In this document: positions 11,936 through 23,878 of the stretch, piece after piece
How positions within the stretch are numbered: the stretch's first letter is position 1
Layout: the number at the start of each line of letters is the position of its first letter
Source of the DNA: Silurus meridionalis
Taxonomy: Eukaryota; Chordata; Actinopteri; Siluriformes; Siluridae
NCBI RefSeq assembly: GCF_014805685.1
Contig: NC_060896.1
Span: forward strand, 21,358,277 to 21,422,276
DNA: 64,000 bases
Direction: 5' to 3'
The notes under the pieces: generated by a model
The model's database searches: none
Seen by the model: only the letters and a program-made list of their open reading frames with translations
Told to the model about the DNA's origin: nothing
Made by a program: the position numbers and the translations under genes

Positions 11936-12474
11936 TACACCGATCAGGTATAACATTAGGACATTATAACGTTCTGACTGGTGATTAACACTGATTATTT
12001 CTTCATCCTGGTACCTTTAAGTGGGTGGGATAGATTGGGCAGCAAGTGAAAATTTTGTCCTCTAAGTTGACATGTTAGAACCAGGAAAAATGGGTAAGTG
12101 AGGATTTGAGTGAGTTTGGCAAGGGCCAAATTGTGATGGCTAGACAACTGGGTAAGATCTTCAAAATAAATTGCAGCTCTTGTGGGGTGTTTTCCATCTG
12201 CAACGGTGAGTATCTATTAAAAGTAGTCCAGTAGTGAACCAACAACCGGGTCATAAGCAGCCAAGGCCCATTATTGCACAAGGGGAGCAAAGGTTGGCCC
12301 ATGTGTTCCAATCCAACAGACGGGCTACTGTAGCTCGAATTGCAGAAGAAGTTTAAGCTGTTAATGCTCTACACATCAGGACTGTTTTGGCAGCAAAAAG
12401 GGGACCAACTCAATATTAGGCAGGTTGTGGTAATGTTTTGCCTGATTGGTGGTCATAAAGTTATGCCTAGTTGG
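11936..12474 (+). mobile_element. Tc1-like transposon with the catalytic half deleted
   Basis: The left end is 'caccgatcaggtataacatt' and the right end carries its complement, 'ttttgcctgattggtg', then 'ttatgcctagttgg'. Between them, plus-strand text from 12090 decodes in broken frames as a Tc1 N-terminus: DLSEFGKGQIVMARQLG (helix-turn-helix region), later RLAHVFQSNRRATVARIAEEV. The DDE catalytic domain present in full relatives is absent: the text jumps from the end of the HTH region to the last codons ('ctgttttggcagcaaaaagg'). Non-functional deletion derivative. Another part of a related copy lies at 31975-32300. Confidence 0.8.
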
Positions 12475-14326
12475 TTTAATTTGGATTCTGCTTGCACTTT
12501 GACAATGCTGATCAAAGTCCAGCACCAGAACAGAATAACACCAGAACAACACTGATTGAAGAGCAGCACCAGGTATACCAACTGCAAAAGTTGTTTGTAC
12601 AGCTCTCTCAATGGTAACAAATGCATGTGCACATAAAGCAAGATCCAATACACTGCTGGGGGATGGCAGAAATTACACAAAGCAGCCAGGTCACTACACA
12701 TTAGACACAAGAGCTGCACACTGGGAAAACAAATAAAGGAGACAAATGCAAGGCTCTTTACTAAACTCTGCAGTAAAATATATCTCTTTCTCTGAACCGG
12801 TAGCCCAGCACTAAACACATGGATCACATGTAATATTGACCATGAAGCTATAAACACAACTGAGGCACTCTATTTTCCTTCCCCTATCCTTGTAAATAAA
12901 ATCTATCATACTTTTGGGTCTGGAATCTGGTTTCATGACATTATAGTGTATGTAGAGACAGTGGAGAATTATTGAGAATATATAAGAATTCGTAAAAAAG
13001 ACTCTAATTTAAACTGGGACCAACATTACTATTCAAGGAGAGCAAGATGTTTCATGTTTAAGCATAGTAGGGAAGTGCAAAAACATAATAATTCACAATA
13101 TATGCTACATTATTATTTGAGATTTCATGACTCTTGAGGACAACCACCAGTGCTTGGATTGTATCCTCTCTCAACTGCAGCTTGCTTTGGATGAAATCAT
13201 CTCCATCTTAGAATTTCAAAACAGGAACATGTGACACCATACCTTCTCCACTAGCACCAAGGAGCGCAAAGTCACATAGTTAATGCCTTCTTCATTCATT
13301 AGGTACAACAAAAGCAGATATACATGATGAAAGTTACTGAAACCTATGCATTGCCAAAGGAAACTTGTTTGAAGATGTTCCTAAATAAGATTAAACTCAA
13401 GCGCAGGTTAAAAACAAGCTGTATCTTCACAGATATGTCAATATTGAGTAAGTCACTATTGCATCAACAACATTTGAGCATTGTTTTATTTCAAGCCACT
13501 AAGCGCTGTTTGAAAAACCTCTGCTATGCAGGCCATCTTTTCCTTCTGCTTCTAGCCTTGTACATACAGTATGTCAGACCACAGGTATCCATTATGGAGC
13601 TTAATACTTAATAGCTTGGACCTTCTTTCCTGCGGGTTGCCTTAACTCATCTCTCTGAGTAAATATATATACATTTTTTTAGAAATTCCAGACAGCCTTT
13701 TTTATAGAATGCTAGGCATGACTCACACATCCCCTGTGCAATGATGCTGGCATGCTCATCTGCCAGATTTATGTTCTTATTAGGAGTCAAATCTGACCCA
13801 TGCCCCCCAGCTGAATAGTTGCAAAATGCCATGTACAGCTAAAAACTTACAATCATAGCGAAAGCCCTGTAATTATTCTGAGTTAGCTTTCATGCGAATT
13901 TAAGACCTAACTTCTAACATGAATCAGATGGAATCAATGATTCAGGAGCTGAGACTCAACTCAGAGACTGCTCCTGCCTTTATATTCCAATGACCAATCA
14001 TTCTGTCTGTGACTACAGTCATATCCAAGTGTTTCAAACTGATAATGGCCTAGAGCTGAGTGGCCAAGCTGTGCCTCAGCAGCATCTAAAGAAGCATCTT
14101 GTTTTTCACAATTACGAAAAGAAAATGATTTGCTTCCCTAGAAGGCATATAATTTGAGATTAGTCAGAAATTGATTTTGCTACTGTGTTAAATTAGCACG
14201 AATTGTATTAACTAGCATACGTTTGCTAGATAGCTAGTCAAAATCTAGCTGATTATCAATAATGGTAATCTTTTTTTTCTATACCACTTAGCATAAAACC
14301 TATCCCAGTAAACTCACGGGTGTGTA
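12475..14326. other. Non-coding stretch without recognised repeats
   Basis: Several unrelated short frames on both strands, none with motifs. The block at about 13900-14130 is less AT-rich and complex in sequence, but I cannot assign it. Confidence 0.5.
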
Positions 14327-14555
14327 AGGCAGGGCACATGCAGGTCAGGGTGCCAAACAATTACAGGGCTCAATTTACATTACCGGGTAACAAGGTACAC
14401 ACAAATTCTTAATACCAATCTGTCTACAACTCATGTCTTTGGACTGGGGGAAGAAACCAAAGTACCCAGAGAAAACCCCAAAAGGATAGGGAGAATATGC
14501 AAACTCCATACACACAGGGTGGTGGCAGAAGCCAAAGCTCCAAACCCCTGTGGTT
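14327..14555. repeat. Fish-wide dispersed repeat (Mermaid-type core), decayed
   Basis: Contains 'catgtctttggactggggga' then 'agaaaaccccaaaaggatag' and 'gagaatatgcaaactccata'. This order matches a repeat found across fish genomes whose core reads as variants of 'tttggactgtgggaggaaac' and 'gaacatgcaaactccaca'. I recall such a core from the Mermaid SINE class, but the name is unverified. A partial copy lies at 61580-61800. Confidence 0.6.
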
Positions 14556-14573
14556 AACCAGTAACCTTGTTTA

Positions 14574-14695
14574 ACCTTGTTAAATACATTATATTTTTAC
14601 TTTTGATGAATTCCTTAGCAAATACTGGTCATATTCATGAGCAGTATTTGCTAAGGAATTCATCAAAAGTAAAAATATAATGTATTTAACAAGGT
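14574..14695. repeat. Perfect inverted repeat, two 54-bp arms with a 14-bp loop
   Basis: Left arm 14574-14627, loop 14628-14641, right arm 14642-14695. I compared the arms base by base and found no mismatch. The arms begin 'accttgttaaatacattata' and end 'ccttagcaaatactg' at the loop. The transcript would form a 54-bp hairpin. There are no obvious transposon termini or target duplication, and the surrounding DNA is ordinary. Confidence 0.95.
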
Positions 14696-15434
14696 CATTT
14701 TTGGTCTCTGGGTTGAAGCCAGATTGTTAATATTGTTAATATGTTCTCAGAAACCAATAGCCAAGGATCATAAATCCATGGCATACTGTGTTCAAATTAT
14801 GCAGGGCCTATGATCAATATTAGCAGTTGCTTAGAAAAAATTAATCAGCCCTACTGTGTTCAGGTCTAATTTTAAATGTAATCTTTTATATTGCTCCATT
14901 TTTAGCTTAAACTTTTACCAATAGATATTGTTTGTTTTAATTTATGTGTACTTAAACTAATACATCTAACTCATAGTGCTACAGCTACAGTTTTTAAGGA
15001 AAGAGTTTTAATATAGCTAAGTGCTTTAAAAAAAAAAAAAACAGAAATACAGAAACTGGTTTGTTTCCTGCTAATAAGTATATATAACTGATTTTGGAAT
15101 TCCACTTTTCACTGGCCATGTGCATCTTTGCTTTAAGATTTATATAATGTTGCCACCCCTGTCAACACCTCATGTGTTTTAAGTGTTTACAGCTGTTTTT
15201 TATTTTCCCTGTTGACCCCTATGGTTGCATTTAATGTCGATTGAATAACTTGTTTATCAATGACCAATCTGCTTATGTTTCTAGTATCACATTTTACAAA
15301 TGAGATGTTGCTTTTGTTTTCTAGTTTTGCCCACACCTGACCTTTGCCTGTTTCTTGTTCACAGCTATGACTGCAATACTTGTATCCGCCTCTGCCATTG
15401 TGCATTCTGTGTTCCGTGCTTTAAATTACTATAC

Positions 15435-15438
<4 letters not shown>

Positions 15439-15495
<57 letters not shown>
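15439..15495. repeat. (TG)n microsatellite
   Basis: About 28 uninterrupted TG units. Open frames on both strands over it (poly-CV and poly-TH) are artefacts of the repeat. Confidence 0.95.
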
Positions 15496-15498
<3 letters not shown>

Positions 15499-15859
15499 AT
15501 ACCGTATTTATAACACACCTGTCATAGGGATGTTTAAACAAGAGTAGGGTCAAATCTGTGTCCAGGAAATGAAAGTATAGAATTGGCTGTGCACTATGGG
15601 AAGGTGGCATAATCTCTTCTCTATTAATCACAGCAAGCCACCCATATGAATTGGTGAACATGGTGGACTTCTAGTCTATTACACATTTAGTTTTCATACA
15701 GCCAGCATGATTTGACTATTCTCTGTCATCCCAAACATCCTTAGTAGATTTCATGTTTTATTTAGTTTGCTATAATACCTCATGGTCAGATAAACATTAA
15801 ATAATGTATTCTGGTAATTAGAAACGTGTTTATTTCAGTATAACTTGCAGAATTACATT

Positions 15860-15901
15860 AACCCTTACTCAATGCACCTTAACCCTTACTAAATGCACCT
15901 C
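15860..15901. repeat. 21-bp direct tandem duplication
   Basis: 'aacccttactcaatgcacct' is followed at once by the same text with a single change ('aaatgcacct'). Confidence 0.8.
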
Positions 15902-16379
15902 ACTCATCCATGTCACATGATTGTTTGCACACATGATACACATGATTCACATTCACAGATTATTAGCACATGCATATAGACTCACTGTGAACCACACTTT
16001 GGCCGTCAGCGTTTATTGATTTTTTTTGTTGTTAATGCTTAGTTTAAGGTTTTCCTTGGCTATGATTTATTTGTTACTTTTTTAAAGAACGTTCTTTAAT
16101 GTTTCCATTAATGCCCTTTTATGCGTTATGGTCTACAAACACAAAACTGACTTAAACACAAAGTAATTTTTAAACACTATTTTATTTAAGTCAGACCAGC
16201 ACAAACTGAATATATCACAAGGATTTCTGAAATAAATAACAAAACAAGCTGAATAATATATTCAAAATTAAAAACTAAAGTGGCTTCTGCATCATAAAAG
16301 CTGTTGTGTTGAGCTCTTAAAAATGTTCCTTTCACAGCTTAAGTATGAAAACTATCAACAATGTACAACATAACACAAA

Positions 16380-16518
16380 ACATTCGGCTAACGGTAATTT
16401 AAAAAGTAACGGACAACGCACCATATGGTAACGGTAACGGAGTTAATTTATTTAAAAATTAATGCGTTACAGTATTAGTTAATGTCAAAAGTAACCGCAT
16501 TACAGTAACCCAACACTG
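16380..16518. mobile_element. Terminal part of a hAT-like non-autonomous repeat
   Basis: Repeated 'taacgg' text leads through 'aatgcgttacagtattagtt' to 'cagtaacccaacactg'. This matches a common fish repeat whose terminus reads CAGTGTTGGG on the other strand. The opposite end is not identified: the element may begin near 16060, where 'tgatttatttgttacttttt' occurs. Confidence 0.5.
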
Positions 16519-16574
16519 TTAAAAATACAATATGTTTATGTAAACTATAAGACATATACAGTTTAGTCTATATT

Positions 16575-16985
16575 TATTAACCTGATACCACAAAGCTGTA
16601 GGCACACAATTGTATATGATGTTTCTCTATGCGTTATCATTCGATTTTCTCTTCCCTTGGATCTAGGAGAGCCAAACCTGTTCCAGCATGACAATGTCCC
16701 TGTGCACAAAGTGAACTTGATAAAGATATGGTTTGTATCGGTTGGAGTGAAAGATCCAGAGTGGCCTGCTATAGAGCTCTTACCTCAACCAAATGAAACA
16801 CTTTTAGGAAGAATTAGAATGCTGCTCCAGGCCTCCTTACCCTACATCAGTACCTGCCTTTAGTGATGCCCTTTTGGATGAATGAGCAAAATCTCTACAA
16901 GCACACTCCAAATCAATTTGAAAATCTTCACAGAAAAGTGGAGGCTTTATAACAGCAAATGGGGACTAAATAGATTTTCTTAAAT
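16575..16985 (+). mobile_element. Tc1-like transposase C-terminal remnant
   Basis: A 68-codon open stretch (16657-16863) reads LGEPNLFQHDNVPVHKVNLI, then a diverged Tc1 tail: the second-D region (HDNVPVHK) is kept, while the SPDLNPxExLW block has become IELLPQPNETLLG. Downstream text 'ggaggctttataacagcaaa' matches the usual 3' part of this fish family. A DDE transposase excises and reinserts the element at TA sites. This fragment lacks the N-terminal DNA-binding part and is a pseudogene. Copies of the same family are at 6047 and 36145. Confidence 0.75.
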
Positions 16986-17701
16986 CTGACACCAACCATA
17001 TTTTCCCTTTTTCGTGGTTTAACTTAGCAAAACTGTATTATATAAAAATGTTTACTTGTTGATGCTAACTTATTGATAGATTTAGACAGTTCAGCCTCAG
17101 TGTCAACTCAAACTGCAAAGAGATAGTTAAAATGAGATGAGTGGAGACGAAAGTGCACCAGAGTGATCTTCAGAGTGCACTCAAAGTTTTTGCAACAACA
17201 TAAATTTCTGAACACATTGACTAAAGGTTAGAGGTGAAAGAGAATTCCACTCTCATGAGTGTGCATAAATATTACAGTAGTGTAGGTGAGAAAAGGCATC
17301 CTGAAATGTAAGAGCTTAACTCATGCTGTCCTTAAAGTAATACACTAGGATTTCTTTCCTAATCTTTAATGCATCTGTAGAGGGGGGCGATTACTATGAG
17401 CTGTCATGTCACTTTCACCATTTCCAACTGCAAAAACTGCACTTTTCTGAATCCTCCATGATTTATTAATAAAAAGAAACTAACCTTCCCATAAAAGACA
17501 GTGATTCCAAACATTATTCTCATAAAATAATATTTAAAAAAAATTGTATGTATCATGTGTGTCTATAGGAATTATAAGAAAGGATTTATATTACATTAAA
17601 ATTAATTATTTAATATTATTATTTTTTTTTTTTTTTTTAGCTAAAAACTGCTTAGTTCTTTGGTATTCACGTCTTCAGTATGATTTGTCCTTATGCATCA
17701 A

Positions 17702-18400
17702 TTACAGATTTGAGTTGGCTCTGTGAATTTTCACACATATGTCTCTGTGTGCTTTACACATTTTGATTTTGGCATTTTCCTCCATTCCAATTTTCTTCAA
17801 CTCTGCCAAATTAGATGGGCAATGTTGGTGGACAACAATTTTCTCGAACAGATGATGCCACAGATTTGCAATTGGATTCAATCTTGGCTTTGACTCCATT
17901 CCACAGCACAAACCTTCTCTTTTCAAAGACATTCCTTTATAATTGCTTTGTGCATTCTGTCATTGTTTTGTTGGAACGTATATTTTTTACGATAAATTCA
18001 GATTTCACAGATTTCTGGTAAACTGGAACAGGTTTTCCTCGACAATTTGCTTATATTTGCTTATATTACCTTAAAAAGCAACCATAAAACACAATATTAC
18101 CACCAGCATGCTTGAAATTATGCTACCTGGGTGTTGGGCTGAGGTTAACATTATGCTTTGGCTTTGGCATCAAACCAGAATTTTCTTTTCAAAATTTCTT
18201 TACGATTTTCTAACATGACTTTTCTTAGAAATGTCTTATTTTAGCCTCACTACCATAAAACTGATCATTATTGTTGAGGTCTGTACAGATTCTTCCTGTT
18301 TCAACTACTATGCTCTGTAAATCAGTTCCTGCTGTAGCTGGGATTTTTTGACACCTCTCTGACAATTAGGCTGCAGTCACATTAGACTTTCAGCATGCAA
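17702..18400 (-). mobile_element. Decayed Tc1-like transposase, minus strand
   Basis: On the minus strand, 17932-17702 reads ESKPRLNPIANLWHHLFEK, then HQHCPSNLAELKKIGMEE. This aligns with the Tc1 [15 protein letters not shown]...RxPSNLxELExFCKEEW region. Further up, 'ccaccagcatgcttgaaatt' near 18101 is the antisense of the KxGGGSxMLW block. Frames are interrupted throughout. The family differs from the one at 16575. Confidence 0.75.
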
Positions 18401-18569
18401 AGTCATTCTGCAAATATGGACAACTACTGGATATGCCATGACACATTAAAATATTCAGTCTGTCTATGTATGCAGAAACCAAGCAGCTTTATATTTATTT
18501 TACATTTATTTTATATTCTTTGAAAGCTGTGTTGTATAAAACAGAATAGGCAACATCGATATAATATCG
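18401..18569. other. Short AT-rich spacer
   Basis: No recognised feature between the Tc1 remnant and the DIRS fragment. Confidence 0.5.
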
Positions 18570-19615
18570 AGGTGACCCCTCCACTAGAAAGAGAGTCCGG
18601 GTTCTACAGCCGGTACTTTATAGTTTTCAAGAACAGCTGAACCTCTCTCTATTAAGACTCAGGTTCAATATGTCAAATCAGGTCCGAGGACTGGTTTGTC
18701 AAGATAGATCTGAAGGACGCTTATTTTCATGTATCCATCATTCCTTCACACAGAAAGTTCCTAAGGTTTACTTTTGTGCCAAAGCCCACCAATATAGGGT
18801 CCTTTTGTTCGGCCTTGCACTCTGGTTCCACTGAGACTCCTGAGCATCCGCATATTGAACTATATCGATGACTGGTTGATATTAGCTTGATCAGAGCACC
18901 TGGCACCTGGCACTTAGCTTTGCTGGGGAAAAACCTGCTAGTGACACGTTTCCTCCACAGTACCCTGGGGCTGAGGCCTCAGATGTGCCTGTATAGGACC
19001 TGTCCGTTGTCTTGGAGGCCCTATCTGAGCCTCCCTTTGAGCCCTTGTCCAAGGTACCCTTGACATTTCTCACAGTCAAGACTGTGTTCCTACTGGTCAT
19101 CTCCTCTTTGAAGAGGGTTGGGGATCTTCAGTGCCTTTCTCTACCCCAGTCCGGGGTATGTTCCTAAGGTTCCCGTGGTCAATTCTACAGGCATTCTATC
19201 CTCCTCCTTTTCAGGCCCCTGACCAGGAGAAGCTTAACCGTGTGTGCCTGCTGTGAGCACTGGATACATACATTCATAATATTCCATGTGGAGAAAGTTG
19301 GACCAGCTGTTTGTCTGCTACGGTTTATAAAAAAGGGGTCTCCTGCAAAGCAGACCCTCAGTAGATGGATTGTGGATGTTAACCACTCCTCTTATCAGAG
19401 CACACTAGTGCTGTCTCCACCACATGTGTTCTTATAGCTTGTTGTGTTCTTATTGCTTTCTGGTCATGACATCACCCTGCCAGTGATGTGGCACCGTTCT
19501 GTTAGACAGATTACACACATGATTCATAGTGTGGTCATGCAGAAGCATTCCCAAATAGTTGTTCAGCTCGATTTCCCTCCCAGAACCAGGGTTACATACG
19601 TAACCTAAAGACGAT
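18570..19615 (+). mobile_element. DIRS-type retrotransposon fragment with RT and tyrosine-recombinase parts
   Basis: From about 18690 the plus strand reads DWFVKIDLKDAYFHVSIIPS then RKFLRFTF (RT). After a deletion it reads RILNYIDDWLILA, so the YIDD catalytic box is intact in sequence. RNase H and most of the middle are missing. From about 19015 it reads LSEPPFEPLSKVPLTFL, then LKRVGDLQCLSLPQS. From 19330 it reads KKGSPAKQTLSRWIVDV. Both are typical of the DIRS tyrosine recombinase. The end near 19580-19610, 'ccagggttacatacgtaacc', resembles DIRS termini. Broken frames and large deletions make it inactive. It lies opposite in strand to the copy at 8041. Confidence 0.85.
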
Positions 19616-22574
19616 CTCCAGCATTTGCATGTGCATAAATGAATATCAACGAAAAAGTGTGACCACAATCTGACCTTTCTTGCCTGAATTCTGAGCCTCG
19701 GTACTGTCTGGATTGTGACATATTTTTCCACTTTGTTTAAACATATTTCCTAAGAAGGTGAATACTTGAAACTTCATGGATTCTTAAAACTTGATTCATG
19801 ATACAATAATTATATAATCTGCCATTTTATCTGATCAGAGATGACAGACACTATTTATTAAGTAAGATAGACAATTCATATGAAATGAAAAGTACATTAT
19901 AATTTTTTTTTATTATTATTCTTATTCTTATTATTATGATTCACTAAGAAATACATGAATGATTAAAAATTCAGTTCATACACAATTACACTTTCTGGAG
20001 GCACTGTATATGTATTATAAACATATTATATTATAGTAAATAAAAAACAATAGCACTAGAAAAGTCATGCTCATCAGTGAGGATCTCTTAATCGGCATTT
20101 ATGCAGAGCAATGGTCATGCATATCTTTTGTTACATGTTTAAACATTTATTGGTGGAATTCAACAAATCTTGAAAGTCTTAAAAGTTACCTTATAAATGA
20201 GTTCATTTGAATTCAATTCATTAAAACATTTAAAGAATATGATTACTGATATTTTCTGCAGGGAAAAAGGCCTATATTTAATACAAATATGCAATTCTAA
20301 ATAAAAAATATTGCAGTGCTCTCTGTCAGTCAAATGAATGTGAAAAAGTATACTAGTTTCTTATTCCCTGTGTTTTCTGAGGTTTCATAAGTCCTCAGGG
20401 CTTCTACATTTGTTAAGCCAGAAAAGTTACTACACCAAAGAAATAGTAGAGTTTAAAAACAGAGGTAAAAATATGAAAAAGGCCACATTTTGCATTTTGG
20501 GGTATTGATGAATCACAGATACAAGCAGCTTGGATCACACAAGACATTCATGACTGTTGAATATTTAGAAATATTCAGATTCTGGGTGTTATTCACTTCT
20601 TTAGTCAAGCAGCACTTACTGTGCTATCTGATTTTTGAGTTCTGACACTACAACCCATATCAAACTGTTTTAGTTATTTTTGTCTTTTTTTTTCTTTGCT
20701 TTTACATCAAGCACACAAATGGAATATAATTCATTAATGGCTGTTGTCATGTAATAAATGCAAGACAGAAATAAATGCATGGTCAAGGCAGGCTTGGAAT
20801 CAATAACCCGGTGATTAGTCAGTCGATCAAATGGAATATTAAGAACAAAGTACAAAACAAGTTGAGATTGAAAGAGGCAAACAGGCTTTATAAATGGCAG
20901 AAACGAAAGGGGCCAAGCATAAAGAATAAATCAAAGTCCATTTAAATTGTGGCCATGAGTGAGCATATAACTGGAAACAACTATGACTAATCAGTATGGG
21001 ATTAAGTACAAACAGTCAGTATGAGGGTGATTGTGTGTTGGGAGGTTGGAGTCCAAGACAGTGAGTGTTCAAGTCTGGCAGTAACCTGACAGCTGTAGCC
21101 TTTTTGTTGCAATGCTCTATTCTAAGGCGAAGGTTTTTGTAAGGAAACTGAAATATCACAATAGAAAAACTATGTCTGTTTCTGGAAGATGCCTAAACAA
21201 AATGAACTGTAGTCTGGGACAAACTAACATAAATGATACAAAAAGATAAGTTCTACAAAAAAAAAGGTTTATCATGGTATATCATTCCAATTGAACATTC
21301 AAGTTTTAATGCTACAAAATGTGGAACAGATCAAGGATGGTGGATACTTGAAAGAATACCTGTAGATTCAAGTAAATGCGCTACTAACTTGAACAGAATG
21401 ACTGCATCATACAGACCAGATATCATTGTTATATTACATGTTAAAGACGCTTACAGGAGAGAAATATGTTATAATGTTTAATAACTTAAATATATGATGA
21501 GTCAGTCTACGGTCCGGAGATCATGTTCTTACCTGACCATTTTTAGTACAAAGATAAAAGTAAACTCTGACAGTGTTAAAATTTGCATGTGTAAAATAAA
21601 GAAAGAAAGTAAAACCTTTATTAAATGTGGAAGCTAATTTACTAGACAAGTTTACAGGGTTTTGTGTATTTCATATATACAAACACGCACATACACACAC
21701 AAAAGAAAAAAATTGCAGCTGTTGTCAAACTCCACTTTCTGAAAATATGTCGATCTGTCTGAATATGACACTTATCCACAAATTGTGGATCTTTTTTCAT
21801 TTTTGAAGCTTAGACATAAGACAGGAGAATGTCTTTCTTGTCTGCATACAAAAGCACGAGTGACATTGATTTGAATAGCTTTGAGAGACTCAGACTGGCT
21901 CAGACAGTTCTGTGTTGCACTGTGTGGCATTATCTTCACTTTGCATAAATAAATAAATAAATAAATAAATACATGAATGAATGAATGAACACCTCAGGTG
22001 TAAATCATTTGTTTTATTAGTTTAAAAGTCAGGGAAGAATAGAGTGATTCCCATAGCAAGCAGTATCAGGAAAAGGTGTCATTTATTTATTTATTCATTT
22101 ATTAGTTTTAACTAGACAAAATATTTCAGACTCACAAAATATTTTATGTAATTATAAAAATATTACCTATTCTACATGCCAAATGGGTCATTCTCATTTT
22201 CATGGTTACAGTTTCAAATGTAAAAATTATTTGCTTATAAACAGTTTAGCTTAATATAATGGAAATTGTATCAAGCTAGTCTAATGTTAGCCACTAATGT
22301 TAGCCAGAAAAAGCTGTGATAACAAAACAAACAGCGCAGACAAGAAAGTTCACAGAGAACAAAAAAATCAAACAATACACACAGTGTATAAATTATATGC
22401 TAAAAGCAGTCAGACAATAGTCCTGCAGGCTGACAGCAAGTGCAGCAACTCTCTAAGCTAGCTCACTAATGTTACCTGGATAAAAGGGTGGTTTAAAACA
22501 AAATCTGCTACATTACCAGATGCTATGGTTATACAGCTGTGGTCATATAGCTTAAAGAGAAGCCATTGTCACAC
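19616..22574. other. AT-rich non-coding stretch
   Basis: Holds simple (AAAT)n at about 21945-21972 and (TTTA)n at about 22081-22106. A weak Tc1-like end 'ctttctggaggcactgta' occurs at 19989-20007. The 82-codon frame at 21233-21481 (plus) has no recognised motif. No gene seen. Confidence 0.5.
21945..21990. repeat. (AAAT)n then (GAAT)n tetranucleotide repeats
   Basis: About seven AAAT units followed by several GAAT units. Simple repeat. Confidence 0.85.
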
Positions 22575-22735
22575 TGTCAGGGATCCACCTGCCATGCCCC
22601 CTGTCATGCTGCCACTCTCTCTGCCGCGCCTGGCTTTGATTCCAGACACCTGTTCCTCGTTAACAACTCACTTATGTAAACTCAAGTTCCAGAGTCACTG
22701 GCGTTCCCCGCTGGTCCATGCCCGAATTACCGCTC
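22575..22735 (+). repeat. Truncated left LTR
   Basis: Aligns with the right LTR from TGTCAGGGATCC to about 22735, but with a gap of some 45 bases after 'agagtcact' and no R/U5 part. The right LTR's 18-bp array has no counterpart here: instead a 25-bp GC-rich array begins. Confidence 0.75.
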
Positions 22736-22738
22736 AGT

Positions 22739-22813
22739 GTTTTGCCGAGCGCTCCGCTCCAGTGTTCCGCCGAGCGCTCCGCTCTGGTGTTCCGCCAAGT
22801 GCTCCGCTCCACT
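22739..22813. repeat. Three tandem 25-bp units in the LTR element
   Basis: Units 22739-22763, 22764-22788 and 22789-22813 share 'gccgagcgctccgct' with small changes. Confidence 0.85.
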
Positions 22814-23458
22814 CCAGGGCCCCGAAAGGTACGTTGTACTGCCGCCTGGCCGTGGAAGGGATGTTGTACTGCCTCAAGACCCCTATGAAGGCGACGGCAT
22901 GGGTCCGAGTCCCTCTAAAGGTGATGTCTCGCCTCCGAGTCTCTCTGAAGACAACGTCTTGTCCCCAAGCCTCTCCGCAAGTGCCGGCTGCTTACAAGCC
23001 CCTCCAAAGGGGACGCCATGCCTCAAAGTCTTGCAGACAGCACCGTCGCAGACTGTCCGGACTCCTCTGAAGGCGCTGTCGCACTCCAAGGTCCTGCTGA
23101 AGGCAACGTCAACATCCAGACAGCCACAGTGGGCGCTGTTATGTTCCAGACAGCCACAATGGATGCCGTCGCACCGCCGCCATCCACAGTAGGTGCCCCA
23201 GAAGCCTGCCCAGGGCGTCACTGCGTCTCCTGACTTCCCCCGTGGGCGTCATCAAGGTCTGCTCCAAACTCCCGCAGAGGTTCGCTCCGCTCCAGGCGAT
23301 CCAGGTGTTGCTTCGCCTCGGGCCCTTCCCGGCTTTCCCCTGTTCCATGGCGATGCTAACCGGGCCTCCTCCTTCAACCCTGGATGGATGGCGAGGCCCT
23401 CCTCAGAGTGCCCTGGCCCACCTGGCGTAGGTGGGTTTGGGGCATCAGGTGCCACCCC

Positions 23459-23473
23459 TGGAGAGGGGGGTAA
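23459..23473 (+). promoter_or_regulatory. Polypurine tract of the LTR element
   Basis: 'ggagaggggggtaa' abuts the 3' LTR. It is the expected primer for plus-strand DNA synthesis in LTR retrotransposons and fixes the element's orientation as plus. Confidence 0.75.
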
Positions 23474-23878
23474 TGTCAGGGATCCACCTGTCACACCCCC
23501 TCGGCGGCTGTCATGCTGCCGCTCTCTCTGCCGCTCCCGGATTTGATTCCAGACACCTGTTCCTTGTTAACGACTCACCTATGTAAACTCCCGTTACAGA
23601 GTCACTCGCTAGAAGGTCAAGCTACAGATCTCGTGGATCCCTGACTGCCCGCATTCCCCGCTGGTCCATGGCCGGATTACCACTCCGTGGATCATCTCCG
23701 TTCGGTGGATCACCCCCGTTCCGTGGATCATCTCCGTTCTGTGGATCATCTCCATTATGTGAATCATCTCCGTCTTTCACTCAGCTTTACAGTTCATAAA
23801 TCTATCTGTCTCTGGTGTTGTTTCGTTTAACAATAAACATGATAGAGTTACTCTAGTTGTCACTGCGTGGTCCTGACA
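23474..23878 (+). repeat. Right (3') LTR, 405 bp
   Basis: TGTCAGGGATCC ... GTCCTGACA. It contains a polyadenylation signal within 'aacaataaacat' near 23830 and a tandem array at 23685-23774. Confidence 0.85.
23685..23774. repeat. Five 18-bp tandem units inside the 3' LTR
   Basis: The unit 'ccgtggatcatctccgtt' occurs five times in a row with one to four changes each. Confidence 0.9.

Larger units (their letters stand above)
14696..16379. other. AT-rich non-coding stretch with microsatellite
   Basis: Holds a poly-A run near 15029, the (TG)n array and a small duplication listed separately. No gene seen. Confidence 0.55.

Noticed and set aside
12075..12311. Minus-strand frame over the Tc1 remnant
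   Set aside because: It is the antisense of the degenerate plus-strand HTH region.
15300..15661. Cys/Val-rich and Thr/His-rich frames on opposite strands
   Set aside because: Both are translations of the (TG)n microsatellite.
19989..20007. Isolated 'ctttctggaggcactgta' as a Tc1 terminus
   Set aside because: Resembles the terminus at 741-757, but the upstream sequence does not continue the match. Too short to annotate as an element.
22525..23070. 181-codon frame as a cellular protein
   Set aside because: It begins outside and runs through the left LTR and GC-rich arrays of the LTR retrotransposon. Overlapping frames are equally open, as expected of GC-rich tandem DNA.
23685..23774. CRISPR-like array
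   Set aside because: The five 18-bp units are directly adjacent without spacers and lie in an LTR of a eukaryotic retrotransposon. They are a minisatellite.
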